Below the pieces are notes generated by a model. The model searched no databases. It saw only the letters and a program-made list of their open reading frames with translations, and had not been told where the DNA came from. Both the position numbers and the translations under genes were made by a program. From Candidatus Competibacteraceae bacterium (GTDB lineage: Bacteria > Bacteroidota > Bacteroidia > CAIKAF01): 64,000 nucleotides of DNA. The stretch is from positions 1 through 64,000 of the forward strand of contig JACSSC010000018.1 in assembly GCA_014879445.1 (NCBI GenBank), in the 5' to 3' direction. Of this stretch, positions 44,798 to 54,606 are shown one piece after another (the stretch's first letter is position 1; each line of letters begins with the position of its first letter).

Positions 44798-45859
44798 CTA
44801 TAACCAATTTTTTCTTCTGAAAAAATACAATAGAACAGCAGCCAACCCAAACATCAACCCCAGCACAATAAAATATCCATAGCGCCATTCAAGCTCAGGC
44901 ATGTGCTTAAAATTCATTCCGTAAATGCCCGCAATCAGAGACAAACACATAAAGACAGTTGAAATAATTGTCAGCGTTTTCATGATGTTGTTCATCGTTT
45001 GATTTGTGCCTGAAAGATATATATGTATCAATCCGTTTACCTTGTCCCACGATTGGTCCAATGTTTCTACTATATGTACCACGTGATCCATCAGGTCGCG
45101 GATAAACAGTTTTGTCTTTCTTTTTATCAGCGAGTTTTCTGATTTGTAAAACGCATACACAACCTCTCTGCCTGGCAGCATAACCCTTTTCAGATTATTG
45201 AACTCATTTTTATTGTCCATAATTTCTGCTAACTCTGATTTCCCTGTTACTAAATATAAGCGCTCTTCTAACTCGTCTATTGATTTATCAAACCACTCAC
45301 AAATCACAAAATAATTATCCACAATTGCATCCAGCAATGCGTACATCAGATAATCGCTGCCGCGTGTTCTTATTTTTGTTGCACCTGTTCGTAGGCGGTT
45401 GCGCACACCGTCAAACACATCTCCCTCTTCTTCCTGAAATGTGATGAGCAACCGTTCTTTCATCACAAACGATAATTGCTCAGCCATTAAGCCGCCATTT
45501 TCCACATACAAATCTTTAATGATACAAAAAATATAATCATCATATTCATCATACTTTGGGCGTGTTTGCGTATTCAAGATGTCTTCCAGCGACAAGGGGT
45601 CTAATTCAAAAACATGACCTATTTGTTCGATCTGCTTTACGTCATGCACCCCATCAATGTTTATCCACACATTATAATCATTGCTTATCCACGCTTGCAG
45701 GTTATCGGACGATGTGAGCACTGTTTCTTCAAAGTGATTATCATTGTAACGAATAATGGTAATGCGTACCGGCTTTACCTCTGCATCTCCTACATAAATC
45801 AGCGATCCGGGAGGCATTCCTGTTTTTTTTATTCGAGATGGCTTTAGCGGTGTGCTCAT
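44798..45859 (-). CDS. corA: CorA-family magnesium/cobalt transporter
   Basis: 353 residues. The long cytoplasmic N-terminal domain is followed by two C-terminal helices, with the selectivity motif G-M-N at 314-316 ('GIYGMNFKHMPE') between them. 'PLSLEDILNTQTRPKYDEYDDY' is the conserved N-terminal block. The chain ends in a basic tail (RRKNWL). The start ATG overlaps the mscS stop by four bases (ATGA), so the two genes are translated together. Mg2+ uptake is the standard role, and pairing with a mechanosensitive channel suggests osmotic or divalent-ion homeostasis. Confidence 0.93.
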   Translation of the reverse strand: MSTPLKPSRIKKTGMPPGSLIYVGDAEVKPVRITIIRYNDNHFEETVLTSSDNLQAWISNDYNVWINIDGVHDVKQIEQIGHVFELDPLSLEDILNTQTRPKYDEYDDYIFCIIKDLYVENGGLMAEQLSFVMKERLLITFQEEEGDVFDGVRNRLRTGATKIRTRGSDYLMYALLDAIVDNYFVICEWFDKSIDELEERLYLVTGKSELAEIMDNKNEFNNLKRVMLPGREVVYAFYKSENSLIKRKTKLFIRDLMDHVVHIVETLDQSWDKVNGLIHIYLSGTNQTMNNIMKTLTIISTVFMCLSLIAGIYGMNFKHMPELEWRYGYFIVLGLMFGLAAVLLYFFRRKNWL

Positions 45860-46713
45860 GGGTTTTTTTGTACAATGTTTAAGTATGGATAAGGGATTTC
45901 TATTCCCTCTTTATCAAATCGAAGTTTTACACTTTTATTCAAATCTGTCATCAATCGAAACGACTCAGCTGAGTTGCGGCCGCATACATAACCCCTCAAT
46001 AATACACCATAATCTGCCAAGCGCAGTACAATCACATTTACTTTTGGCTCTTTGGCGTCAACCTGCTCTTGCGTACGAGGATCTACAAACAGAGGATGCC
46101 GCTCGGCCTCGTCGGCAATAATCTGGCAAGCCAAATCTATATTGCTGGTATAACTGATTGTTACTTCAAAAAATCGCACAATTTTTTCATCAACAATGGT
46201 GCGGTTTATCAAAATTTCTGTGCTTATGACGGTATTAGGGACAACGATTCTTTTATTTTCAAAATTACGAATCACGGTATGTCGCAGCGTAATATCTTCC
46301 ACCAATCCGGCAAATTCATTATTTTTATTTCCAATTTCTATCACGTCACCTATTCTGAAGGGCTTAAACATGACAATAAATATTCCATTAATGATGTTAG
46401 AAAAAGCCGTTTGCGAAGCAAAGCCAAGTATCGCCGCAATAATTCCGGCTCCGGCAAATAATGTAACGGCAATTTGTTTAAATGCCGGTATTGAATAAAT
46501 TATACTCAGCGAAGTAAATATCACAATGATAAATGTCAATGCATTTTTCAAAAAGTTATATGCGGTTGGGTCAACATTGATTCGCGCTGATTCCCTTTTA
46601 AAGTATGCCGAGATCATTGTTCGCAACAGCTTGTTCAACAAAAATGCTACAGCAACAATGATGATGATTTTAAAAACCGGCTCGTAATCTGTATATATTT
46701 CCTTCCAGTTCAT
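45856..46713 (-). CDS. MscS-family small-conductance mechanosensitive channel
   Basis: 285 residues: three N-terminal transmembrane segments, the pore helix region 'LFAGAGIIAAILGFASQTAFSNIINGIFI' (TM3, Gly/Ala-rich), then the cytoplasmic beta/alpha vestibule ('FRIGDVIEIGNKNNEFAGLVEDITLRHTVIRNFENKRIVVPNT'). This is the compact MscS core that opens under hypo-osmotic stress to release solutes. It is a normal length with no extra domains. Stop and corA start overlap as ATGA. Upstream of the start lies the GC-rich intergenic element. Confidence 0.92.
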   Translation of the reverse strand: MNWKEIYTDYEPVFKIIIIVAVAFLLNKLLRTMISAYFKRESARINVDPTAYNFLKNALTFIIVIFTSLSIIYSIPAFKQIAVTLFAGAGIIAAILGFASQTAFSNIINGIFIVMFKPFRIGDVIEIGNKNNEFAGLVEDITLRHTVIRNFENKRIVVPNTVISTEILINRTIVDEKIVRFFEVTISYTSNIDLACQIIADEAERHPLFVDPRTQEQVDAKEPKVNVIVLRLADYGVLLRGYVCGRNSAESFRLMTDLNKSVKLRFDKEGIEIPYPYLNIVQKNP

Positions 46714-46775
46714 TTGTACAAAAATACCTTTATTCTTTCATAATTCCATTTTGAGATTATTGAAAGCGCTTTTGG

Positions 46776-46890
46776 GGGCCAGCCACCCCACCTCCTTTCC
46801 CAATGCTTCGTGTCGCCGGGCGCTACGTTCATAGTCCTCGCGGCTTCAGGCCGCTCCGGGCTGCCACTTCGCTCCCTGGCCCGAAAAAAA
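46776..46890. repeat. GC-rich structured intergenic element, possibly a dispersed repeat
   Basis: About 110 bases, much richer in GC than the surroundings. GGGCCAG at 46776-46782 is complementary to CTGGCCC at 46876-46882 and closes the element. Inside are GC hairpins such as GCGGC-TTCAG-GCCGC (near 46840-46855) and a CGCCGGGCGCT block. A run of A follows (46884-46890), which reads as T on the minus strand. It lies upstream of mscS and of the TPR protein gene, which are divergent. A mobile or repeat-like element is my inference; no copy is present elsewhere in this window. Confidence 0.5.
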
Positions 46891-46949
46891 TACCATTAAA
46901 TAGAAGCTTTTGTGTGAAAAGATTTCAGTACTTTCGTTTCTGTGCTTAA

Positions 46950-49076
46950 TTGGTTATGAAAAAGAAAACATATAACAAGCCCAAGCCAAAATCTAGCCCA
47001 CCGCCCGAAATGCCACCTATAGTGGCCTATGGGGCGCACTATCCCCTGTTTTTTGCCTTGTTTTGTGCTGTTTTGGGGTTGGGTTTGTATATCCAAACCA
47101 TTGGCCATGATTATGTACTCGATGACGAAATGGTTACTTTCAAAAACACCATCGTTACGCAAGGGTTTTCGGCTATCCCTGATATTCTTACTACACCTTA
47201 TCGTCAAGGGTTTTGGGATCGAAAAGAAAGTTTATACCGCCCCCTCTCACTTGTGATGTTTGCTGCTGAATGGCAAATTGCACCCAACCAACCCTGGCTT
47301 CATCATTTGATGAACATTTTGCTTTATGCGCTCACCGGATGGCTGGTTTATCGCCTTTTTCATCGCCTCACATGGTCGCTTCATCCACTTATCCCTCTTT
47401 CAGCAGCTATATTGTTTATGGTGCATCCGTTGCATACGGAAGTAGTTGCTAATATTAAAAGCCGCGATGAGATGCTGGCTTTAATGTTTGGTGTTTTGGC
47501 CTTGCAACAGTTTTTGAATTATGTGCAATCTTCAAAATTTGTTCATCTGTTTTGGGGTGCATTATCTTTCTTTTTGGCTGTTTTGGCTAAAGAAAGTGCG
47601 ATTACCTTATTTGCTGTTTTGCCCATAACCCTCTTTTTCTTTGCAAAGCCACAAACGCGCCATTACCTTGTTTCGCTTGTCGTTTTGTTTGTTGCTATTT
47701 TGGCTTATTTTGGCTTACGTATAGCAGCGTTAGGAGAAATTTCAAATTTCAAAGAAATTGCAGTAATCAATAATTCCATTGTGGCAGCAAGCAATTCCTC
47801 CGAACATTTTGCTACTGCCATTGTGCTTGTGGGCGCATATTTGCGACTCTTTATTTTACCACATCCCCTAAGCTACGATTATTCATTCAATACCTTTCCT
47901 GTTGCACGTTTTTCTGAACCGGCGTTTTTACTATCTATGGCCGCAATCGTGGCAATTGTTGTTTATGTGGCCATGAATTGGAAACGCAAAGATCCCGCCG
48001 CTTACGGATTATTGTTTTTTGGCCTTACCATTTCTATTGTGTCTAATTTGGTTATTATTATCGAAGCGACCCTGGGAGAGCGATTCGCGTATTTGCCATC
48101 ATTAGGCCTAAGTTTGGCTTTCCCTGTTTTGATATCGCGCTTATTTAAGCTTAGTCATAAATCTGCTCATTTCTCATTCGGGGCTATGCTGTCGGCCAAC
48201 AAATCGTTTGTTGTTGTCTTGGGCATTGTTATCGTTCTTTTTTCGATTAAAACCATATCTCGTAATCCTGATTGGAAAACCAGTGCCACACTTTTTGCTG
48301 CCGACAAAGACAATAATCCTCGTAGTGCCCGAACTCAGTTTGCATATGCCAGCAATATGCTGCACAAAAAAATTATTCCAATGGACGACTCAAATCCTAA
48401 AAAGAATGTCCTTACACGTGAAGCCATCGAATATCTCAATCGCAGTATCAAAATTATGCCCGATTATTTTGACGCCTGGGTTCACTTGCTCATTGCATAC
48501 CGACAGGTTAAAGATTTTCCTTTAGCTCGCCAGGCATATGAGACCGGATTAAAATATAAAAACAAAGACAATATTGATTTCTTTATTCAAGGGGCATTAA
48601 CCTATTCAGATATGGGCATGTGGCAAGAAGCTATTGAGGCCAACCGACTAGCGTTACAACTCGACACCTCTCGTGCTGAAATATGGAATAATTATGGAAT
48701 GTGCCTAACAGAAACCGGCAACCGGCTCGATGGATTTAATGCCCTGTATCATTCTCTTCAGCTGGATAGCTCGCAATCAAACACTTGGTATAACCTCGGA
48801 AACTGGCATGCCAAAGGTGGAGATTACAATAATGCGATTCTTCATTACAGCAAAGCATTGCAGCGCGATTCTGCTCATATCGGATCGCTTAATAATACAG
48901 GCAATAGCTATGCTGCCATGGGGCAGTATAATACGGCTCTTATTTATTATGAAAAAACGCTTTCTATTCAACCTAACAACGGAGAAGCCATCCGCAATAT
49001 TGGCATTACTTATAACATACTAGGGCAACCCGATAAGGCAAACGAGTACTTGAAACGCCTCAGCAACAAGCCATAG
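46950..49076 (+). CDS. Membrane glycosyltransferase-like (TMTC/PMT-type) protein with C-terminal TPRs
   Basis: 708 residues (an in-frame ATG at 46956 is an alternative start). A basic, Pro-rich N-terminus (KKKTYNKPKPKSSPPPEMPP) precedes a polytopic domain of about 11 helices to roughly residue 435. Its first loop, 'IGHDYVLDDEMVTFKNTIV', has the D-D motif and its later loop 'HPLHTEVVANIKSRDEMLA' the pattern of TMTC O-mannosyltransferase-like proteins. From about 445 on it has several TPRs ('AEIWNNYGMCLTETGNRLDGFNALYHSLQLD' type). In Bacteroidota, such proteins are common but uncharacterised. Protein O-glycosylation is a hypothesis. Confidence 0.8.
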   Translation: MVMKKKTYNKPKPKSSPPPEMPPIVAYGAHYPLFFALFCAVLGLGLYIQTIGHDYVLDDEMVTFKNTIVTQGFSAIPDILTTPYRQGFWDRKESLYRPLSLVMFAAEWQIAPNQPWLHHLMNILLYALTGWLVYRLFHRLTWSLHPLIPLSAAILFMVHPLHTEVVANIKSRDEMLALMFGVLALQQFLNYVQSSKFVHLFWGALSFFLAVLAKESAITLFAVLPITLFFFAKPQTRHYLVSLVVLFVAILAYFGLRIAALGEISNFKEIAVINNSIVAASNSSEHFATAIVLVGAYLRLFILPHPLSYDYSFNTFPVARFSEPAFLLSMAAIVAIVVYVAMNWKRKDPAAYGLLFFGLTISIVSNLVIIIEATLGERFAYLPSLGLSLAFPVLISRLFKLSHKSAHFSFGAMLSANKSFVVVLGIVIVLFSIKTISRNPDWKTSATLFAADKDNNPRSARTQFAYASNMLHKKIIPMDDSNPKKNVLTREAIEYLNRSIKIMPDYFDAWVHLLIAYRQVKDFPLARQAYETGLKYKNKDNIDFFIQGALTYSDMGMWQEAIEANRLALQLDTSRAEIWNNYGMCLTETGNRLDGFNALYHSLQLDSSQSNTWYNLGNWHAKGGDYNNAILHYSKALQRDSAHIGSLNNTGNSYAAMGQYNTALIYYEKTLSIQPNNGEAIRNIGITYNILGQPDKANEYLKRLSNKP

Positions 49077-49176
49077 ACAAGCACAGAGTCATTTGCTTTA
49101 TTTTATAACTATACACCGGATATTAAATAAGCCGTTGATTTGAATTTGTAAATAGGAAAAAATCTTTACATCAAAA

Positions 49177-50454
49177 TTATTTTTTGATGAATTTTTGAAT
49201 AATCTCTCCCCTGTTGGTTGTTATTCTTACCCAATAAACACCCACCGGCAAGTTGCTCACATCTATTGTTGATAAGGGCGTTGTCAAGCAAATTTTTCCA
49301 TGCACATCCCCAATGATAATTTCATCTGAAATAATTATATCTGCGCTTAGAAGGTAAATCTGAATTTGGTCTGATGTTGGGTTTGGAAAAAGACCAACGA
49401 GGCCGTTAGCTGTTGTTTGATTGTGAACAGAGAGAGGCAACCCGACCAATTCCTGTCTGAAATTTTCTAAAACATATCGCATAATACTTACCTGGCCCTG
49501 AGTAAACATATTCATACACGAATCAGAGGCATAGTCCATATAGTTTTCGATATTATCAGGCAGTTCTGGACCGGATGTTTCTGTACAAGTATTCTTCAAC
49601 CAGTCGCAGATTTGTTGTGCATCTGATGCCGCAGGTGGGGTGTCGGCAATGCCATCATCCATGGTGCAATCTCCATCGCCCCATATATGTCGCAAGCCCA
49701 GGTAATGACCTACTTCGTGGGTTGTTGTGCGACCTCGATTTACCGAAGCCAAAGGCCCAGTGGCCAAAGGATTATTGCGACCAAATACAGGGTAATGGAT
49801 AACAACCCCTTGCTTTCTAGAGTCGGCGGGCGCAACCCCCGGGTCCCAATTCGGAACTGTGCCAATAGGCGGATAGGCATATCCCAATATCCCAAATCCA
49901 AATACCAAATCACAAACCCAAATGTTAAGATAGCGATTGGTTGGCCATGCATTTTTACCACCCAATGAATCAAACTTAACATTATCGTCAAATGGCGAAA
50001 ATGTTCCCCACGAAGGAGTACCAGATGTACGGGTTATTCCGGTGGTTGGGTTTCCGTCAGGGTCAGTAGTGGCCAAGAAAAACTCAATTTCGGCATCGGC
50101 AGCAACCGGCAAAAAAGCTGCTCTCGTTTGTAAAGTGTCTGCATTCATGCGACGGTAATCTTCGTTTAATACGGCAATCTGACTGTAAATAATAGAATCA
50201 TGTAAGTTTTGGTCAGGCGTTAGATATACAACGTGTACAACAACGGGGATTTGATATACGCCTCCAGATTTTTGCCACCCATTTGAAGAGGCCCAATCAC
50301 TTGCCGATTGATACATGGCTTGAACAGCTTGCCCGTAAGTGGGATATTGAAGTGAGTTTTGTAAATATACATCATGTGTGACGCAGCGATGTTGGGCAGA
50401 AACCCCTGAGAAACACAAGCATATCACAAGTAATAAAGCAAATAATCTTTGCAT
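49177..50454 (-). CDS. M43 (pappalysin-like) zinc metalloprotease, T9SS cargo
   Basis: 425 residues. Signal peptide MQRLFALLLVICLCFSGVSA, then a protease domain (about 60-330). The zinc site is H246-E-x2-H250-x2-G-x2-H256 ('HEVGHYLGLRHIWGDGDC') and the Met-turn is 'NIENYMDYASDSCMNMF'. The last ~85 residues are a type A T9SS sorting domain ('LVGLFPNPTSDQIQIYLL', ending 'GEIIQKFIKK'). Expected to be secreted and to degrade proteins outside the cell. The strand-opposite 1,093-residue T9SS gene lies close by, but they are transcribed divergently. Confidence 0.9.
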   Translation of the reverse strand: MQRLFALLLVICLCFSGVSAQHRCVTHDVYLQNSLQYPTYGQAVQAMYQSASDWASSNGWQKSGGVYQIPVVVHVVYLTPDQNLHDSIIYSQIAVLNEDYRRMNADTLQTRAAFLPVAADAEIEFFLATTDPDGNPTTGITRTSGTPSWGTFSPFDDNVKFDSLGGKNAWPTNRYLNIWVCDLVFGFGILGYAYPPIGTVPNWDPGVAPADSRKQGVVIHYPVFGRNNPLATGPLASVNRGRTTTHEVGHYLGLRHIWGDGDCTMDDGIADTPPAASDAQQICDWLKNTCTETSGPELPDNIENYMDYASDSCMNMFTQGQVSIMRYVLENFRQELVGLPLSVHNQTTANGLVGLFPNPTSDQIQIYLLSADIIISDEIIIGDVHGKICLTTPLSTIDVSNLPVGVYWVRITTNRGEIIQKFIKK

Positions 50455-50601
50455 ATGTTTTGTTTTTTACAAAAGTAAGATTTTTCTAATTTGTTATCGC
50501 ATGCAACACTTTCTAGCCACAGTTCGTCTAATTATCAATCTTGTTGATTTTTGTTTTAAGAAATATGTGTAACTTAGTAGGATTAATACCAACTAATATA
50601 T

Positions 50602-53600
50602 ATGTTTAAAAGATACTTTATTGGATTTTTCTTGTTGATTTTTTCTTTTTCGCTTGCAGGTCAAAAGCTCTTTCATTTTATAGAAAATAAAGGACAATGG
50701 GAAGAATCTTTCGATTATCGATGTGATGTGCCGGGTGGCGCACTCTTTATTAGGCCAGATGGTATAATATGGCATTTGGCAGATCATTCAGGACTGCACA
50801 AGGCACACACATCCGTGCAATTAAATGGCGATTATTCTATTAAGGGGCATGCGTTTCAAACACGGTTTATTCAAAGCAATGCATCATCAGAACATTATGC
50901 TTTTGAGCCAGCTCATTATTATCTAAATTATTACAGAAGCAATGATCCCAATAAATGGGTGCATTCTTTATACCCTAAGCACCGTATTCATTATCGAAAC
51001 ATTTGGGCCCTTATAGATATACACTATTATAACTACGAAGGACAACTTAAGTATGATGTTATTGTTCAGCCCGGAGGCAAGCCAGATCAGGTTCGTTGGA
51101 CATATGATGGTACAGATAATTTCTCCATTCAAGATGATAAAATTGTGATTCGAACTTCTATGGGCGAGGTTTACGAAAACAAACCCTATGCATACCAAAT
51201 AATTCAAGGCGAAAAAAGAGAAATACCTTGTCGCTATGTAATTCAGAATGGAGTGGTGTCTTTTGAAATTGGAAAATATAATAAGAAACTTCCATTGGTT
51301 ATTGACCCGACATTAATTTTTGCGTCATACACAGGGTCAACGGCTGATAACTTTGGTATGACAGCCACATATGATAATCAAGGGCATTTTTATACCGGAG
51401 GGATGGCTTACAGTATAGGTTATCCCACTACGCTGGGGGCTTACCAAACAACCACTACCGTAAACGGAAGCACATACGGCATAACAGATGCCGTGATAAC
51501 CAAGTTCTCTCCAGATGGATCATCGTTGGTTTATTCAACGTATTTGGGTGGGGGCACCGCAACTTCAGGAACAGAAACCATACATAGCTTGATTGTTAAT
51601 CAGCAGGATGAGCTTTATATGTTTGGTGTTACCAGCTCTGCTGATTTTCCCACCACCGCCAATGCTTACGATCCTACTTTTAATGGGGGTAGTTTTATCG
51701 GATTCATGCAAAATGGAACATATTTCAATTCAGGAACCGATATTTATGTTTCCAAGTTTAATAGTTCGGGTACCGCTTTGTTGGGATCAACCTTTATTGG
51801 CGGATCAGGCAACGATGGTGTTAATTATAATAGAAATTACCTTTCAGGAAGTTATTGGGTGTCTAATTACGACTCTCTTCAGTTTAATTATGGAGACCAG
51901 TTTAGAGGAGAAATTATGATTGACGAAGATGGAAATTGTTATGTGGCCAGTACTACAAAGTCGTCTGATTTTCCTGTTTTAAATGCCTTGCAATCTACCT
52001 TCGGAGGAAGTCAAGATGCGGTTGTATTTAAACTAGATGCCAACTTACAAAACTTGATTTGGAGCACCTATTTAGGGGGGGCAGATAAAGATGCGGCTTA
52101 TGGATTAAAAATTGACAACGACAGGCGTGTCTATGTTGTCGGGGGTACCTCGTCATCAAATTTTCCTACCATTTCGGGAGGGCTGAACACCTTGTATCAG
52201 GGAGGAAAAACAGATGGCTTTGTAGCTAAAATTGATTCAAACGGAAACACATTACTGCAAAGTACATTTATTGGAACCAATCAGTATGATCAGGTGTTTT
52301 TTGTAGAGCTTGACGGTGATAATGATGTGTATATTTATGGCCAAACACAAAGCCCTGCAACATACCCTGTTCTCAATGTATCTTATGCCAATCTCAATAG
52401 TGGTCAGTTTGTTACCAAACTTAACAACTCGCTAAGTGCAATGATATATAGCAGCTTGTTTGGCAATGGAAATGGCCAGGTGAATGTTTCCCCTACAGCA
52501 TTTTTGGTTGACATCTGTGAAAATGTTTACATTTCCGGGTGGGGCGGTAGTTTGGTAAGCGGCGTGCCTCTTACAGGAATGCCTGTTACGGCTAATGCCT
52601 TCCAGGCGTCAAGTGGCGATGGATTTAATTTCTTTATTTCTGTTTTTGCTACCGATTTTGACTCGTTGGTATATGCCACTTATTTTGGGGGGGCTCAAAG
52701 TCAGGAGCATGTGGATGGAGGCACCAGCCGATTTGATAAGAATGGCGTGATTTATCAGTCCGTATGTGCCGGCTGTGGCAATCATGATGACTTCCCGACT
52801 ACTCCTGGCGCCTGGTCTCAGACCAATAATTCAAGCAATTGCAACAATGGGGTATTCAAACTCAGTATCGATCTTCCATTCACAACGGCCGATTTTGATT
52901 TTCCATTGGCCGTTTGTTCGGGGTATGGTTATCAGTTCGTTAATCAAAGCTCTACAGGTCTATCATATCATTGGTTTTTTGGAGATGGTAACGAATCATT
53001 TGAGCCCAGCCCTTTCCACACGTATGCTGATACCGGGCTATATACGGTTACATTAATCGTTGTTGATACGACATTTAGCACTTGCATTCCTTCAGATACA
53101 ATTAGCAAGCAGATTATGATTGTTGAGAGCCCAGACAATCCCGATTTGGCCACGTTAGATTTATGCGAAAACGCGTCAGTAGAAATTGGTATTCCTCCGG
53201 TGGCTGGTTATCAGTATAGTTGGTCGCCGTCAACAGGGTTGAGCAATCCAAATATTTCCAATCCCATTGCTAGCCCACCATCAACAACGGACTATATGTT
53301 GGTGATTGATAATGGGTATTGTCTCGATACCGTATTTCAAACAGTCGTCGTAAATGATCAAATACCTGTACCGGGATTTGGATTTGGAGCAGTAGGGAGT
53401 TGTACAGGAGTAACGGTTGCTTTACTTAATTATGCTGTCAATTCTACAAATGTAATCTATGTGATTAATGGAGACACTTTGGCGCCAGGAGATACTGTTT
53501 TTAATGTAGCATTTAATAATACAGTTAATGTTACTCAGATTGCAATTAATGGGCCTTGCTCTAGTTCGCTTACACAAGCATTTTCGGCGGGAGGATTTGG

Positions 53601-53883
53601 TGATTATAATGACAGCTTAGTTATGCCTAATGTATTTACACCGTTTGTTTCACAGGGGCAAAATGACTTGTTTTGTCCTATTGGCAACAATGGCCAGTAT
53701 TGTTATGAGTTGATTATTTACAATAGATGGGGGCGCTCGGTTTATGAAAGTTCAGAAGATGAACCATGTTGGGATGGATATGTCAATAGCACTTATAACG
53801 CGGCAGTTGATGGCGTGTATTTTTATATTCTGAAATATGGAGGAACAGAACAACACGGATTTTTGCACCTGATTCGTAACTAG
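50602..53883 (+). CDS. Giant secreted protein with SBBP repeats, PKD domain and type B T9SS C-terminus
   Basis: 1,093 residues, signal peptide MFKRYFIGFFLLIFSFSLAG. A domain to about 230 opens 'FHFIENKGQWEESFDYRCDVPGGALFIRPDG', the start of the DUF7948/SBBP-protein family. SBBP beta-propeller repeats follow (about 240-740), such as 'ITKFSPDGSSLVYSTYLGGG'. A PKD domain ('FVNQSSTGLSYHWFFGDGNESFEPSPFHTYADTGLYTVTLIV', about 770-830) and a further Ig-like unit come next. The end 'VMPNVFTPFVSQGQNDLFCPIG...YNRWGRSVYES...DGVYFYILKYGG' is the gliding-motility-associated (type B) T9SS sorting domain. Likely cell-surface adhesin or matrix component. Confidence 0.92.
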   Translation: MFKRYFIGFFLLIFSFSLAGQKLFHFIENKGQWEESFDYRCDVPGGALFIRPDGIIWHLADHSGLHKAHTSVQLNGDYSIKGHAFQTRFIQSNASSEHYAFEPAHYYLNYYRSNDPNKWVHSLYPKHRIHYRNIWALIDIHYYNYEGQLKYDVIVQPGGKPDQVRWTYDGTDNFSIQDDKIVIRTSMGEVYENKPYAYQIIQGEKREIPCRYVIQNGVVSFEIGKYNKKLPLVIDPTLIFASYTGSTADNFGMTATYDNQGHFYTGGMAYSIGYPTTLGAYQTTTTVNGSTYGITDAVITKFSPDGSSLVYSTYLGGGTATSGTETIHSLIVNQQDELYMFGVTSSADFPTTANAYDPTFNGGSFIGFMQNGTYFNSGTDIYVSKFNSSGTALLGSTFIGGSGNDGVNYNRNYLSGSYWVSNYDSLQFNYGDQFRGEIMIDEDGNCYVASTTKSSDFPVLNALQSTFGGSQDAVVFKLDANLQNLIWSTYLGGADKDAAYGLKIDNDRRVYVVGGTSSSNFPTISGGLNTLYQGGKTDGFVAKIDSNGNTLLQSTFIGTNQYDQVFFVELDGDNDVYIYGQTQSPATYPVLNVSYANLNSGQFVTKLNNSLSAMIYSSLFGNGNGQVNVSPTAFLVDICENVYISGWGGSLVSGVPLTGMPVTANAFQASSGDGFNFFISVFATDFDSLVYATYFGGAQSQEHVDGGTSRFDKNGVIYQSVCAGCGNHDDFPTTPGAWSQTNNSSNCNNGVFKLSIDLPFTTADFDFPLAVCSGYGYQFVNQSSTGLSYHWFFGDGNESFEPSPFHTYADTGLYTVTLIVVDTTFSTCIPSDTISKQIMIVESPDNPDLATLDLCENASVEIGIPPVAGYQYSWSPSTGLSNPNISNPIASPPSTTDYMLVIDNGYCLDTVFQTVVVNDQIPVPGFGFGAVGSCTGVTVALLNYAVNSTNVIYVINGDTLAPGDTVFNVAFNNTVNVTQIAINGPCSSSLTQAFSAGGFGDYNDSLVMPNVFTPFVSQGQNDLFCPIGNNGQYCYELIIYNRWGRSVYESSEDEPCWDGYVNSTYNAAVDGVYFYILKYGGTEQHGFLHLIRN

Positions 53884-53885
53884 TG

Positions 53886-54056
53886 TTATTTCTGTGATCG
53901 TCGTCGTTGATTGCGACGTTTAAAATACATAAACAACCCGATGGCTGGAAATACATAATAAATCACTTTGTGGGGAGCGTCAAACCAAGTGAGATAAAAA
54001 GCAACACCCAATAATATAATACTAACTCCCATCCAAAACAATTCTAAAGCTTTCAT
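53886..54056 (-). CDS. 56-residue membrane protein beside lptC
   Basis: ATG at 54056 to TAA at 53886-53888 encodes 56 residues. It begins MKALELFWMGVSIILLGVAF, has a second helix 'VIYYVFPAIGLFMYF' and ends in a very basic tail (KRRNQRRRSQK). Two short spans with a cytoplasmic-looking basic C-terminus is consistent with a small integral membrane protein. It starts only 3 bases after the lptC stop on the same strand, so it is likely the last gene of the coaX-barrel protein-TPR-lptC operon. Family not recognised. Confidence 0.6.
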   Translation of the reverse strand: MKALELFWMGVSIILLGVAFYLTWFDAPHKVIYYVFPAIGLFMYFKRRNQRRRSQK

Positions 54057-54058
54057 AT

Positions 54059-54601
54059 TTATTCTTCTATGTGAAAAGTTCCGGTTGGAATAAGAATAAC
54101 ATAAGTTTGAAAATTATCGTCTGCAATTAATCCATCACCGGTCAATATGCGATTTTTGTCAATGATTCGGATTGGACGGGTCGTATAAATTTTTTTTTGT
54201 TTGTTGTCCCATGTTAATTCGTCAGTAAAAAGCTGGCTTCCTTTTTCATTTATAAGCTCAACTTGTTGTGAAAAGTAAAACACGCCTGATTTTTGCCAAA
54301 TGACACCTGTGTTGGCGCTAAGGCGTGTATTAATGCTTTGGTCAGCATTGTAAAACACCAAATGAATACCCTCAGGGAACTCGCTTCTTGAATCATCGCT
54401 GATGTAATCGTTTCGCAAAGGGGCTGAAAGTTGCGATACCGTTCGAGCAGAGTCGCTATATGTAAGCACCACATCGCGAGTAATGGCAACAGGCAATTCT
54501 TCTGTTTCGTTTATTCTAACTTTTTCCAAATCATTAGAACATGACATATGCAATATCAGAAGAGCAAAAGAACAAATCCAAACACGAGGAATGGTTTGCA
54601 T
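54059..54601 (-). CDS. lptC: LPS export protein LptC, lipoprotein-type
   Basis: 180 residues. The N-terminus 'WICSFALLILHMSCSNDLEKVR' is a lipoprotein signal with Cys after H-M-S, unlike E. coli LptC, which has an uncleaved anchor. The body has the LptC/OstA-type jellyroll pattern: 'RDVVLTYSDSARTVSQLSAPLRNDYIS', 'EFPEGIHLVFYNADQSINTRLSANTGVIWQ', then repeating 'NKQKKIYTTRPIRIIDKNRILTGDGLIADDN'. LptC bridges the inner-membrane LPS extractor to the periplasmic LptA bridge. Neighbours (TPR protein, barrel protein, coaX) match a conserved Bacteroidota order. Confidence 0.87.
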   Translation of the reverse strand: MQTIPRVWICSFALLILHMSCSNDLEKVRINETEELPVAITRDVVLTYSDSARTVSQLSAPLRNDYISDDSRSEFPEGIHLVFYNADQSINTRLSANTGVIWQKSGVFYFSQQVELINEKGSQLFTDELTWDNKQKKIYTTRPIRIIDKNRILTGDGLIADDNFQTYVILIPTGTFHIEE

Positions 54602-54606
54602 GGTGT

